Source: Hyphomicrobiales bacterium
GTDB lineage: Bacteria > Pseudomonadota > Alphaproteobacteria > Rhizobiales > Rhizobiaceae
Reading direction: 5' to 3'
Assembly (NCBI GenBank): GCA_900471815.1
Contig: UICE01000003.1
Coordinates: 1,015,558-1,079,557 of the forward strand
Length of the DNA: 64,000 nucleotides
The position numbers were made by a program, and so were the translations under genes. This document shows, piece by piece, positions 23,641 through 32,193 of this stretch (position 1 is its first letter; every line of letters begins with the position of its first letter). The notes under the pieces are model-generated. The model did not search any database and was not told the origin of the DNA. It saw only the letters and a list, made by a program, of their open reading frames with translations.

Positions 23641-25223
23641 CAAGCCGCTCCTGCATGTGAAGTAGCCGATATATCCGCGCCGCCCATCATCAGCCCTGCG
23701 CGCTCCATTGTCATGGCTTCGATTGGTATGGGCTGGGACAATCTTCCATGGACCATGGCTGCCATCATGTCGGAAATTTCAAACAATTCATCAAGATCCT
23801 GGCTTATGACCACGACAGCGGCGCCGTTACGGGCAAGATTGACCAAAGCTTGCCGAATGAGCGCAGCAGCACCCGCATCGACACCCCATGTTGGCTGATT
23901 GACGACCAGCACTGACGGATTGCGGTCAAGCTCCCTACCGATGAGGAATTTCTGCAAATTTCCGCCTGAAAGTGCCGAAGCATCAGGATTATCGGCGCTT
24001 TTGCGTACATCCATCCGAGCCACTATACGTTTGGCTGCCATTGCAAGGCTTGATTGGGCAATAAGTTTGAACAAACCGCCGGAAACGAATACTTTCTTAT
24101 CGGTAGAATGGCGCGACAACAGCAAATTTTGCGTCAATGCCATGTCCGGCACGGCTCCATGCCCGAGGCGCTCTTCCGGTACGAATGCTGCGCCAAGTTT
24201 GCGACGCGCGGAAATACCGATCTGACTGGCATCAATCCCGCGAATTGTCACTTTGCCAGATTGTTCCTGTCGTATCTCGCCGGAAATTGCGTCGAATAAT
24301 TCACCCTGCCCATTGCCGGCAACGCCAGCAATACCAAGAACTTCGCCCGCATTCACTACAAGGTTGATGTCGTGCAACGCGATGGAAAAAGGTCCGCGTG
24401 GTCTTTGTGAGAGGCTGTTTATCTGCAATAGCGGCAGCGGCTTGTTATCCGATTTTTCTACTGCCGGTCGTTCAATAATATGAATGTCGCTTCCAACCAT
24501 CATTCGTGCCAGTGAAGAGGCTGTTTCGCCACGCGGGTCGCAATGACCGACTACTTTACCGTGCCGCAATACCGTTGCCCGGTCGCAGAGCCGCCGCACC
24601 TCTTCGAGCCTGTGGCTGATGTAAAGGATCGACTTTCCTTCAGAACGCAGCCGCTCCAGCGTGAGGAATAGCAGATCAGCCTCCTGTGGCGTGAGCACTG
24701 AAGTAGGCTCATCAAGAATGATCAGGTCGGGGTTTTGCAGGAGGCAGCGAATAATCTCGATCCGTTGACGCTCCCCAACGGAAAGATCACCCACCAGCGC
24801 TTCCGGATCAACCGGCAATCCATAGGTTTGACCAATCTGTCTGGCGCGCTCGGCAATGCTATCGAGCGGCGCTTTCTCGTCGAGCGACAGGGCAATATTT
24901 TCCGCTGTAGTCAGCGCGTCGAAAAGCGAAAAATGCTGGAAAACCATGCCGATACCGAACGATCTTCCCACAGCAGGGCTTGCGACCGTGACCGGCTGCC
25001 CCTTCCAGAAGATTTCGCCGGATGTTGGCTGCAATGCACCGAACAGCATTTTAACGAGCGTGGATTTGCCCGCACCATTTTCCCCAAGCAACGCATGAAT
25101 CTCACCGGCGCTGATTGATAAATCGATACCGTCACACGCTTTCAACGTTCCAAAAATTTTGGTGAGCTTGTTTGCTTCCAGTAGCGGATTTTTAGAGCCG
25201 TCTTTTGTTGTTGTTGTTGTCAT
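23640..25223 (-). CDS. BMP-type ABC transporter, tandem ATP-binding protein
   Basis: A 527-aa protein with two fused ABC domains, the RbsA/NupA layout. Domain 1 has Walker A LLGENGAGKST near residue 46, a LSVGERQR signature and LIILDEPTSVL. Domain 2 has a degenerate Walker A (VAGNGQGELF) and LSGGNLQKFLIGREL. Domain 2 is therefore probably weak or inactive in hydrolysis, as usual in this family. First gene of the importer operon, coupled to the next permease by TGATG. Confidence 0.92.
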   Translation of the reverse strand: MTTTTTKDGSKNPLLEANKLTKIFGTLKACDGIDLSISAGEIHALLGENGAGKSTLVKMLFGALQPTSGEIFWKGQPVTVASPAVGRSFGIGMVFQHFSLFDALTTAENIALSLDEKAPLDSIAERARQIGQTYGLPVDPEALVGDLSVGERQRIEIIRCLLQNPDLIILDEPTSVLTPQEADLLFLTLERLRSEGKSILYISHRLEEVRRLCDRATVLRHGKVVGHCDPRGETASSLARMMVGSDIHIIERPAVEKSDNKPLPLLQINSLSQRPRGPFSIALHDINLVVNAGEVLGIAGVAGNGQGELFDAISGEIRQEQSGKVTIRGIDASQIGISARRKLGAAFVPEERLGHGAVPDMALTQNLLLSRHSTDKKVFVSGGLFKLIAQSSLAMAAKRIVARMDVRKSADNPDASALSGGNLQKFLIGRELDRNPSVLVVNQPTWGVDAGAAALIRQALVNLARNGAAVVVISQDLDELFEISDMMAAMVHGRLSQPIPIEAMTMERAGLMMGGADISATSHAGAA

Positions 25224-25338
25224 CGTTCCCCGCGGCCAAGACCGGGATTGATCCTACGTCAGGCATATTCCGCTTGGGAAGTGCAAACTGTAAGTTGCGG
25301 CTATTTGCGCACATTATTCGTGCATCAACAAAAAGGGA

Positions 25339-26316
25339 TTAAGGAATAAGCACCGTCGTGCCTGTTGTTTTGCGCGATTCGAGTTGCTGATGTGCTTCAG
25401 CAGCGTCTTTTAACGGAAAGCTCTGCCCCACCTCTATGCGAATAATGCCTTTCGCAACAAGGTCAAACAGTTCGCTTGATGCTTTCACGAGCGCTTCGCG
25501 CGCAGCTACATAAGTTACCAGTGTTGGGCGAGACAGGAAGAGAGAACCTTTCCGTGCCAGCACGCCAAGGTCGAATGGCGGAACCGGTCCTGAAGATTGC
25601 CCAAAACAAACCAGCATGCCTAGGGGCCTCAGGCAATCCAGCGAGCCTTCAAATGTATCCTTGCCGACAGAATCATAAACGACATCGACACCCTTGCCGC
25701 CGGTTAATTCTCGAACCCGCTCAACAAAGTTTTCGGTTCGGTAATTGATGACATGGTCGTAACCATGTTCCAGCGCCAGCTTGACCTTTTCATCAGAGCC
25801 GGCAGTCCCGATCACTGTCGCTCCGAGGTGTTTTGCCCACTGCCCTGCGATTAATCCCACGCCTCCCGCGGCAGCGTGAAACAGAATAGTGTGGCCTTGT
25901 TTTACCGGAAAAGTCTGCCGCAAAAGATATTGCGCGGTCATTCCCTTAAGCATCATGGAAGCGGCCTGCTCAAACGCTATAGCGTCGGGCAGTTTGACGA
26001 GCCGTACCGCCGGGATCAGCCGTTCTTCGGCATAGGAGCCCATTGGATCGGCATAGGCCACGCGGTCACCAGGTTTAAAATCTTGCACGTCAGCTGCAAC
26101 AGACAAAACGACACCGGCACCCTCATTGCCCGGGACAAAGGGCAAGCCCTTAGGCGCGGGGTAGAGTCCAGTGCGAAAATAAACATCGAGGAAATTCAAG
26201 CCGATCGCTTCATTGCGGATATGAACTTCGCCGGGCCCGGGAGCGGCAATCGATATATCTTCATAGGTTAGAACCTCAGGACCGCCTGTGTGATGAACTC
26301 GAATAGCTTTAACCAT
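25339..26316 (-). CDS. Quinone oxidoreductase (zeta-crystallin type MDR)
   Basis: A 325-aa medium-chain dehydrogenase/reductase without zinc ligands, like QOR. N-terminal AIRVHHTGGPEVL is the family's first strand, and the NADPH-binding AAAGGVGLIAGQWAKHLGA lies near residue 150. It reduces quinones by one electron with NADPH. ATG 26316 shares its A with the pcs stop (TAATG), so qor is downstream in the same unit; the longer frame from 26463 lies inside pcs and is rejected. Confidence 0.9.
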   Translation of the reverse strand: MVKAIRVHHTGGPEVLTYEDISIAAPGPGEVHIRNEAIGLNFLDVYFRTGLYPAPKGLPFVPGNEGAGVVLSVAADVQDFKPGDRVAYADPMGSYAEERLIPAVRLVKLPDAIAFEQAASMMLKGMTAQYLLRQTFPVKQGHTILFHAAAGGVGLIAGQWAKHLGATVIGTAGSDEKVKLALEHGYDHVINYRTENFVERVRELTGGKGVDVVYDSVGKDTFEGSLDCLRPLGMLVCFGQSSGPVPPFDLGVLARKGSLFLSRPTLVTYVAAREALVKASSELFDLVAKGIIRIEVGQSFPLKDAAEAHQQLESRKTTGTTVLIP

Positions 26317-27113
26317 TATGCCTTCTCCGTCCGTCCCAGATTGGGAAATAGCTGCATCACCGCGCCGATGCAGAAGAGATAAATACCGGTCGCCGAAATG
26401 CCGACGCGCACCCATAGTGGCGAATCCAGCTGCTGATACAGGGATAGAGCACCAAGTGCGCACCAGATGAAAAATATCGCCAGATTAAGCGGGCGTAGCC
26501 GCTGAACGCGCACTGGATGAAGAAAATAAATCGGCAGGAAGGAAACGATTGCGGCAGCCAGTACGATGGCGAATGCGACCCATTCGCCGGGCCGAACGAT
26601 GAACAAGGTGAAAACCACCATATTCCAAACAACAGGAAACCCCTTGAAGAAGTTCTCTTTGGTTTTCATGCCCGTATCGGCATAGTAAATTGCACTTGAA
26701 ACGACGATAATCGCAGCGGCAAGAAATGACAGCCCCTCGCCCATGAAACCACGCTGATAGAGCGCGAAGGCGGGTATGAGCACATAGGTCATATAATCAA
26801 TAATATTGTCCAGCAATTCGCCAGACCAGTTGGGAAGGACATATTTCACGTCCAGCTTACGGGCAATCGGCCCATCAATCCCGTCGACAAAAAGGGCCAG
26901 CCCCAGCCACCAGAACATTGCAGTCCAGCTTTCTTCGCTGGCGGCGACTACGGATAAAAAAGCCAGGAAAGAGCCGGAAGCTGTAAGAAGATGGACGGAA
27001 AATGCCTTTGCCTGCGGTGCGGTGACCTTCTTTGGCTTCATGCCTTTGGGTAAAGTCGGTTTTTTCACAGTCCGCGCCAATCTGCTGCATGATAATTTTC
27101 TGCTCACCATCAT
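26316..27113 (-). CDS. pcs: Phosphatidylcholine synthase
   Basis: A 265-aa integral membrane CDP-alcohol phosphatidyltransferase. The active-site pattern is the Pcs version: DG-x2-AR then a 12-residue spacer, G-x3-D-x3-D (DGPIAR, later GELLDNIID). It condenses choline with CDP-diacylglycerol to phosphatidylcholine in the inner membrane, which matters for host interaction in Brucella and rhizobia. Several spans follow. Start ATG 27113 has no clear ribosome site; ATG 27041 (MKPKKVTAPQ) would give 241 aa and may be the true start. Confidence 0.92.
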   Translation of the reverse strand: MMVSRKLSCSRLARTVKKPTLPKGMKPKKVTAPQAKAFSVHLLTASGSFLAFLSVVAASEESWTAMFWWLGLALFVDGIDGPIARKLDVKYVLPNWSGELLDNIIDYMTYVLIPAFALYQRGFMGEGLSFLAAAIIVVSSAIYYADTGMKTKENFFKGFPVVWNMVVFTLFIVRPGEWVAFAIVLAAAIVSFLPIYFLHPVRVQRLRPLNLAIFFIWCALGALSLYQQLDSPLWVRVGISATGIYLFCIGAVMQLFPNLGRTEKA

Positions 27114-27221
27114 ATCTTATGAGGAGATGAGCAATTTGTGAGAAGCTTTTCTTGAAAACGGCCCAAAGTGCAAGCAAAGAAGCTTATATAAGCTGTTGAA
27201 AGCTATGAAATGGAGAAAACC

Positions 27222-28421
27222 ATGACCGATATCAGAACCGATCCGATTATTGTCGCCGGCGCAGGTCATGTTGGATTGATTGCTGCGCTTTCCTTGGCGC
27301 GCTCTGGCCATAACGTTGTCAATCTTGGCGAAACACCCGGTCAAAGCGATAAGCGGACCACCGCTTTGATGATGCCGGCCATCCGTTTTCTTCAAAGCGT
27401 TGATCTTTGGCAGGATATTGAGCCGCATGCTGCGCCCATGACGACCATGCGAATCCTCGACGGTACGAGGCGGCTTGTCAGAAGCCCTTCGGTCACGTTT
27501 GAGGCCAGCGAAATAGGTGAGACTGCTTTCGGCTACAACGTACCGAACAGCACACTTACCGCAGTGCTTAGTGATGCGTTGAAGAGATCGACGGTAGACC
27601 ATAAGCCAGTGTCGGTCGTGAAATATAGCCATGTTGGCGATACAATTCGCGTGGAAACCCGCGATGGTTCAACATTAACGGCGAATATTGTCATTGCTGC
27701 TGATGGGCGCTCTTCGCTGGCTCGGGATGCCGCGGGGATCGACGCGCGTACATGGAGCTACAATCAGACCGCTGTCGTGCTGAGTTTCGCCCATACCCGC
27801 GATCACCATGATATTTCAACCGAATTTCATACCGAATATGGCCCCTTTACCATTGTTCCGTTGCAAGGGCAGCGCTCCAGCCTTGTCTGGGTTACAACGC
27901 CGGAAATGGCAGCGGAACTGCTTGCCATCAGCCATGACGAGCTTGCAAGACGCGTAGAGGATCGGATGCAATCCATGCTCGGGGCCGTGACCATTGAAGT
28001 TGCGCCGCAGAGTTGGCCGCTGTCGGGTCTCGTACCAACTTCGTTTGCGCGTAACCGGATATTTCTGGCTGGGGAAGCAGCCCATGTATTTCCGCCCATC
28101 GGCGCACAAGGTCTCAATCTCGGCATTCGTGATGTCGAAGCGCTGACCGAAATATTGCCTGAAGACGGTAGTGACCTTGGCGGTGCAAACGTAATTTCGG
28201 CTTATAACCGCAAGCGTAGTCCCGACATTCTTGCGCGAACAGGGGCAGTCGATGCCTTGAACCGTTCCCTGCTCTCAGATTTTTTACCCGTTCAGATGGT
28301 TCGCAGCGGAGGCTTGGAACTCTTGCGGGCTTTTTCGCCATTGCGCAGCTTTGTCATGCGCGAGGGTTTGCGGCCCGGAAGTGGCTTTCGCCTTTCCGGC
28401 CGCGGCGCGGACCAGCAGTGA
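27222..28421 (+). CDS. UbiH/UbiF/COQ6-family FAD-dependent hydroxylase
   Basis: A 399-aa flavoprotein monooxygenase of the ubiquinone-ring hydroxylase family. The FAD dinucleotide fold is IIVAGAGHVGLIAALSLARS at residues 9-28; a DG-type motif lies in IAADGRSSLARDAAG; the second FAD motif is FLAGEAAHVFPPIGAQGLN near residue 285. It hydroxylates ubiquinone precursors (which carbon is not clear). ATG 27222 follows a GGAG site; the ATG at 27210 is in frame. Its stop abuts the mntH stop, sharing TGATCA at 28419-28424. Confidence 0.9.
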   Translation: MTDIRTDPIIVAGAGHVGLIAALSLARSGHNVVNLGETPGQSDKRTTALMMPAIRFLQSVDLWQDIEPHAAPMTTMRILDGTRRLVRSPSVTFEASEIGETAFGYNVPNSTLTAVLSDALKRSTVDHKPVSVVKYSHVGDTIRVETRDGSTLTANIVIAADGRSSLARDAAGIDARTWSYNQTAVVLSFAHTRDHHDISTEFHTEYGPFTIVPLQGQRSSLVWVTTPEMAAELLAISHDELARRVEDRMQSMLGAVTIEVAPQSWPLSGLVPTSFARNRIFLAGEAAHVFPPIGAQGLNLGIRDVEALTEILPEDGSDLGGANVISAYNRKRSPDILARTGAVDALNRSLLSDFLPVQMVRSGGLELLRAFSPLRSFVMREGLRPGSGFRLSGRGADQQ

Positions 28422-29768
28422 TCAGCCGATAACAAAATCGCTTAGCAGCTTCACATTCAGTAAAGCGATAACGATCGCGATAAACATGGCAAAGGTCGAA
28501 AGCCAGCGCGGCGAAACCAATTCGCCCATCTTTGACTTGCTTGCCGTGAATATCACCAATGGAAACACGGCAAATGATAGCTGAAGACTAAGCACCACCT
28601 GCGTCAGGATCAATAGTCTGGCCGTCCCCTCATCGCCAAACCAAATGGTAACGATAGCTGCGGGAACGATGGCAATGCCACGGGTGATCAGTCGGCGTAA
28701 CCAGGGCGACAACTTGATGTGAAGAAAGCCTTCCATCACAATCTGGCCAGCCAATGTCGCTGTCACGGTTGAATTGATACCGCAGCAGAGCAATGCAATG
28801 CCAAACAGCGTTGGCGCGAGAGACCAACCCAGCAAGGGCGCAAGTAGCGAATGAGCATCGCCAAGTTCGGCAACCTCGGTTTGACCGGTTTTATGAAAGG
28901 TAGCTGCCGCGAGAATAAGGATCGATGCGTTGATCAGCAGAGCAAACATCAGGGCGACCGTCGAATCTATCGTGGCATATTTCAATGCCTGCCGCTTTTC
29001 AGGAATTGAGTGCCCATAGTCGCGCGTTTGTACGATACCTGAATGCAAATAGAGATTATGCGGCATGACGGTTGCGCCAAGAATCCCTAAGGCCAGATAG
29101 AGCATTTCCGGGTTGCGGACAATTTCAGTTGTCGGCGCGAAGCCTTTGATAACTTCGCCCCATACGGGATCGGCAAGGAAAATCTGTATACCGAAGCAGA
29201 CGGCGATGACGCCGAGTAAAGTGATAACCAGCGCTTCAACCCAACGAAATCCGAGTTTTTGCAGATAAAGAATGAGAAAAACATCAAGCGCAGTGATCAG
29301 AACGCCAATTTCCAGCGGTATTCCGAATATCAGATTGAGGCCAATTGCTGTCCCGATTACTTCAGCAATATCCGTCGCGATAATGGCTATTTCCGCCAGA
29401 AACCAAAGGATATAGGCGACCGGCCGAGGAAACGCATCACGGCAAGCCTGGGCGAGATCCCTTCCAGAGCCTATAGCCAGTCGGGCGCATAGCGCTTGCA
29501 GAACAATAGCCATGATATTCGAAACAAGCGCGACGACCAGCAGCGTATAACCGAATTTTGAACCGCCAGCGAGCGAAGTCGCCCAATTACCGGGGTCCAT
29601 ATATCCGACCGCGACGAGATATCCCGGCCCTACAAAGGCAGCGACCCTACGCCAACCGGGGCCGCGGGTCTGGACAGCGATGGAGCGGTGGACATCCGAC
29701 AACGAGGCCTCACCTCTCTTGCGCAGCCAACCTTCCGGCTGGACGTCCAACTCTTTCTGCTGATCCAT
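28422..29768 (-). CDS. mntH: Nramp-type manganese/iron transporter MntH
   Basis: A 448-aa inner-membrane Nramp transporter, proton-coupled. Metal-binding motifs are visible: DPGNWAT in helix 1 and MPHNLYLHS in helix 6, with the conserved Met used for Mn selectivity. It imports Mn(II), important for oxidative-stress resistance and intracellular growth in Brucella. ATG 29768 is favoured; an ATG at 29810 would sit over the operator. A Mur-like palindrome lies just upstream, so repression by Mur with manganese is expected. Confidence 0.93.
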   Translation of the reverse strand: MDQQKELDVQPEGWLRKRGEASLSDVHRSIAVQTRGPGWRRVAAFVGPGYLVAVGYMDPGNWATSLAGGSKFGYTLLVVALVSNIMAIVLQALCARLAIGSGRDLAQACRDAFPRPVAYILWFLAEIAIIATDIAEVIGTAIGLNLIFGIPLEIGVLITALDVFLILYLQKLGFRWVEALVITLLGVIAVCFGIQIFLADPVWGEVIKGFAPTTEIVRNPEMLYLALGILGATVMPHNLYLHSGIVQTRDYGHSIPEKRQALKYATIDSTVALMFALLINASILILAAATFHKTGQTEVAELGDAHSLLAPLLGWSLAPTLFGIALLCCGINSTVTATLAGQIVMEGFLHIKLSPWLRRLITRGIAIVPAAIVTIWFGDEGTARLLILTQVVLSLQLSFAVFPLVIFTASKSKMGELVSPRWLSTFAMFIAIVIALLNVKLLSDFVIG

Positions 29769-29784
29769 GATATTTATCCGCAAC

Positions 29785-29799
29785 TGCAAATCATTTGCA
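29785..29799. promoter_or_regulatory. Mur-like operator (MRS) upstream of mntH
   Basis: TGCAAATCATTTGCA is a perfect 7-1-7 palindrome, close to the rhizobial Mur-responsive sequence (TGCAAATnnnTTGCAA type). It lies 16 bp before the mntH start codon. Mn-loaded Mur would block transcription there. The protein itself is not encoded in the window. Confidence 0.75.
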
Positions 29800-29855
29800 A
29801 TTATAAGCATTCCAAACTGCCGACTGCAAGTTATCGCCGGAAGAATCTGAATATT

Positions 29856-30800
29856 TTATGGGATAAGTCCGTTCGTCATGGCATAGAGCCAAAGCGTCAA
29901 AGTCAGGATCGAAAAAAGAGTGGTGGCAAGAATGCTGCTTGATGCGCGCTCGACCCAAACTCCATATTGTTGCGCTATGACAAATACATTCGTGGCTGTA
30001 GGTAGTGCAGCCATGAGCATTGCCGTATGAATCCAGACTGGTGGGAAATCTCCGGCCAGATTCAGCATGCCGTAAATCATGAGCGGTTGGACCAGGAGCT
30101 TTAGCGGTACAATGAGATATAGCTCCTTTGGTACTCTTTTGAGCGGCCGCAATGCGAGAGTGGCACCCATTGCAAATAAGGCGCATGGCGCGGCGGCTGC
30201 TGCCAGCAAGTCGATCATTCTGGTCATTGCCAATGGAGGCGTTAGCCCGGCAACGGCAGCTCCAATGCCCAAAATTGTAGCAATAATAAAGGGATGGAAG
30301 AAAATCTTCTTCAAGACACCGAGCATCAACTCAGATTTTGAACGCTTGTCATTTCCGGAGATAGCCATCATCAGAGGTGATATGACAAAATGAAATATAT
30401 TGTCGAAGCAAAAGATTAGCGCTACCGGCACAGCGGCGGGAGCGCCAAACGCCAATATCGCCAGTGGTGGCCCCATATATCCAATATTGCCATATGCGGC
30501 AGCCAGCCCCTGAATTGTGCTTTCATCAATCCTGCGAGTTCGTACCATTCCGATTAGGAACATGATCGCGAAAATGCAGAAAGTGGATGCAGTGCAACCA
30601 ATAATGAAACCCCATTGCGTCAATTCAGATACTGGCGTGCGCGACAATATCTGGAAAAACATGGCAGGAAGCGCCACATATACGATGAAGGTGTTCATCC
30701 ATCCCAGCGCTTCAAGCGGCTGGCGATTGATTCGCGCCACGAAAAAGCCGAGAAAAATCAGTCCAAAGAACGGCAGTACAAGATTGAAGACGCTGAGCAT
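29856..30800 (-). CDS. AEC-family (auxin efflux carrier-like) permease
   Basis: A 314-aa membrane protein with about ten hydrophobic segments split by a central loop, the 5+5 layout of the AEC/BASS-like carriers. LPFFGLIFLGFFVAR at the start and a GNIGYMGPPLAI motif near residue 105 match the family. Members export organic anions such as malonate or auxin-like compounds; the substrate is not evident. Divergent from hspQ. The gap to mntH is 45 bp beyond the operator. Confidence 0.88.
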   Translation of the reverse strand: MLSVFNLVLPFFGLIFLGFFVARINRQPLEALGWMNTFIVYVALPAMFFQILSRTPVSELTQWGFIIGCTASTFCIFAIMFLIGMVRTRRIDESTIQGLAAAYGNIGYMGPPLAILAFGAPAAVPVALIFCFDNIFHFVISPLMMAISGNDKRSKSELMLGVLKKIFFHPFIIATILGIGAAVAGLTPPLAMTRMIDLLAAAAAPCALFAMGATLALRPLKRVPKELYLIVPLKLLVQPLMIYGMLNLAGDFPPVWIHTAMLMAALPTATNVFVIAQQYGVWVERASSSILATTLFSILTLTLWLYAMTNGLIP

Positions 30801-30880
30801 GATGGGCTTTTATCGTTGTGGCGGGCAAGAACCCATGATTTATGCTCGCGTGTTTTAACAGAAACCGATAGTTATAACGA

Positions 30881-31222
30881 ATGAACACAATGACACAGAT
30901 ACGACATGCAAAATTTCAGATCGGCCAGGTGGTCAGCCATCGAATCTTTGCGTTTCGCGGCCTGATTTTCGATGTTGATCCGGAATTCAACAATACGGAA
31001 GAGTGGTATCGCTCAATTCCTGAGGATATCCGTCCTCGGCGCGATCAGCCCTTCTATCATCTTTTTGCTGAAAATGCAGAGAGCGAATACGTGGCGTATG
31101 TTTCAGAACAAAATCTGGTGGCTGATACGACAGGAATACCGCTCAGGCATGCCCAAATAGCGGCAATGTTCGATAAATCCGAAGACGGCTCCTACCGCGT
31201 GAAGAGGCCGCATATCAACTGA
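30881..31222 (+). CDS. hspQ: Heat-shock protein HspQ (hemimethylated-DNA-binding family)
   Basis: A 113-aa HspQ/YccV-family protein: AKFQIGQVVSHRIFAFRGLI and WYRSIPEDIRPRRDQPFYHL are the two conserved blocks. HspQ binds hemimethylated oriC DNA and enhances Lon proteolysis in enteric bacteria. ATG 30881 or 30890 may be the start (three residues apart). A strong terminator follows at 31241. Confidence 0.93.
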   Translation: MNTMTQIRHAKFQIGQVVSHRIFAFRGLIFDVDPEFNNTEEWYRSIPEDIRPRRDQPFYHLFAENAESEYVAYVSEQNLVADTTGIPLRHAQIAAMFDKSEDGSYRVKRPHIN

Positions 31223-31240
31223 GAACCCTTTTCGGCCAAT

Positions 31241-31270
31241 AAAAAAGGGATGCAGATGCATCCCTTTTTT
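31241..31270. terminator. Bidirectional terminator between hspQ and IalB-family gene
   Basis: AAAAAAGGGATGC (31241-31253) pairs with GCATCCCTTTTTT (31258-31270), 4-base loop. A and T runs serve both convergent genes. Confidence 0.92.
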
Positions 31271-31284
31271 ATTGCAAGACTAAA

Positions 31285-31905
31285 TTATTGCGGTGCTTTT
31301 GCTTTTTCCTGCTCCGCCTTCATTTTTTCTTCAAACTCTTTTTGACGCTTCTGCACTTCATCCTGAAGTGTCTTTTGGCGTTGTTCGAGTTCATTTTGCT
31401 GAAGGCCGGGGCCATCATAAGCCTGTGTGAAACCCGTCAGCGCAACATTGATCGGATTTGGCTTGTTCTGGAAATTGACCGAAGTCAGCGTAAGCTGGCT
31501 GCCCTTCTTGAAGGAAGCAAGCAATTCGTCGGACAGGGCAACTTCGGAAATGCAGCGATCCGGGAAGCAGATGGCGTAATCAACCTTGACCGCCTTGGCA
31601 CCATTAACCTGAAGTCCGACGCCAGGACCGATCAAGCGCCCGGTTGGAACTGAGATCTGGAAGATTTTGCGGTTAACTTTGCCCTTGATCTCAATGAGAT
31701 TGACGGCTGTCAAAAGCTGGCCGCTATCGGCGGTGACGATGTTCTGCGTATTGCAGATATCATTGTCTTCCTGCTTGGAGCATACCTTGAACCAGCCCTG
31801 CGGCGCTCTCTGCTGCTGGGCTGATGCTGGTACTGCAGCTGCGGCGAGCAATGCAATAGCACCCGCGATAGATGTGGTTGCAGCGAAAATCTTAGGGCTG
31901 GACAT
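31285..31905 (-). CDS. Invasion-associated locus B (IalB)-family protein
   Basis: A 206-aa exported protein. The signal peptide ends near AAVPASAQ (about residue 30). The IalB domain follows: GWFKVCSKQEDNDICNTQ, then VSVPTGRLIGPGVGLQ and YAICFPDRCISEV with paired cysteines that should form disulfides. The last 40 residues are Gln/Glu/Lys-rich and helical, an extension common in this group. IalB promotes erythrocyte invasion in Bartonella; in soil relatives the role is unclear. ATG 31905 is chosen (31911 in frame). Confidence 0.85.
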   Translation of the reverse strand: MSSPKIFAATTSIAGAIALLAAAAVPASAQQQRAPQGWFKVCSKQEDNDICNTQNIVTADSGQLLTAVNLIEIKGKVNRKIFQISVPTGRLIGPGVGLQVNGAKAVKVDYAICFPDRCISEVALSDELLASFKKGSQLTLTSVNFQNKPNPINVALTGFTQAYDGPGLQQNELEQRQKTLQDEVQKRQKEFEEKMKAEQEKAKAPQ

Positions 31906-32193
31906 GGTCAACTGGTTCCTTTCAGCGCACTTATCCGAAGTGTGACTTGGTCACGTAAAGTTGCTCGTCTGGCTTTTGGGTGCCAAATAAGGCAACAGAG
32001 TGACCCCTTGTTATCGAACGCCGTGTTACACTGCAAGACAACGCAAATCCAGCCACCTTTTGCTGTACTTATCGATTCAATCCCGGGTTAAGCGGCGTGA
32101 CGCCCTATAATTGTCGTCAAATGATAGTCTTTGACACGAATCATAATAAACCGCTCGAAAGAGCGCAGACTGAACGGGCACAGGGTCCAAAGA

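Noticed and set aside
26317-26463. Longer Qor start
   Set aside because: Lies wholly within pcs; the TAATG junction sets the start.
27117-27632. 171-aa minus-strand frame opposite the UbiH-like gene
   Set aside because: Antisense to a clear flavoprotein; no family pattern and Arg/His-rich.
31288-31653. 121-aa plus-strand frame opposite the IalB-family gene
   Set aside because: Antisense shadow; hydrophobic runs come from complementing the Glu/Lys-rich tail.
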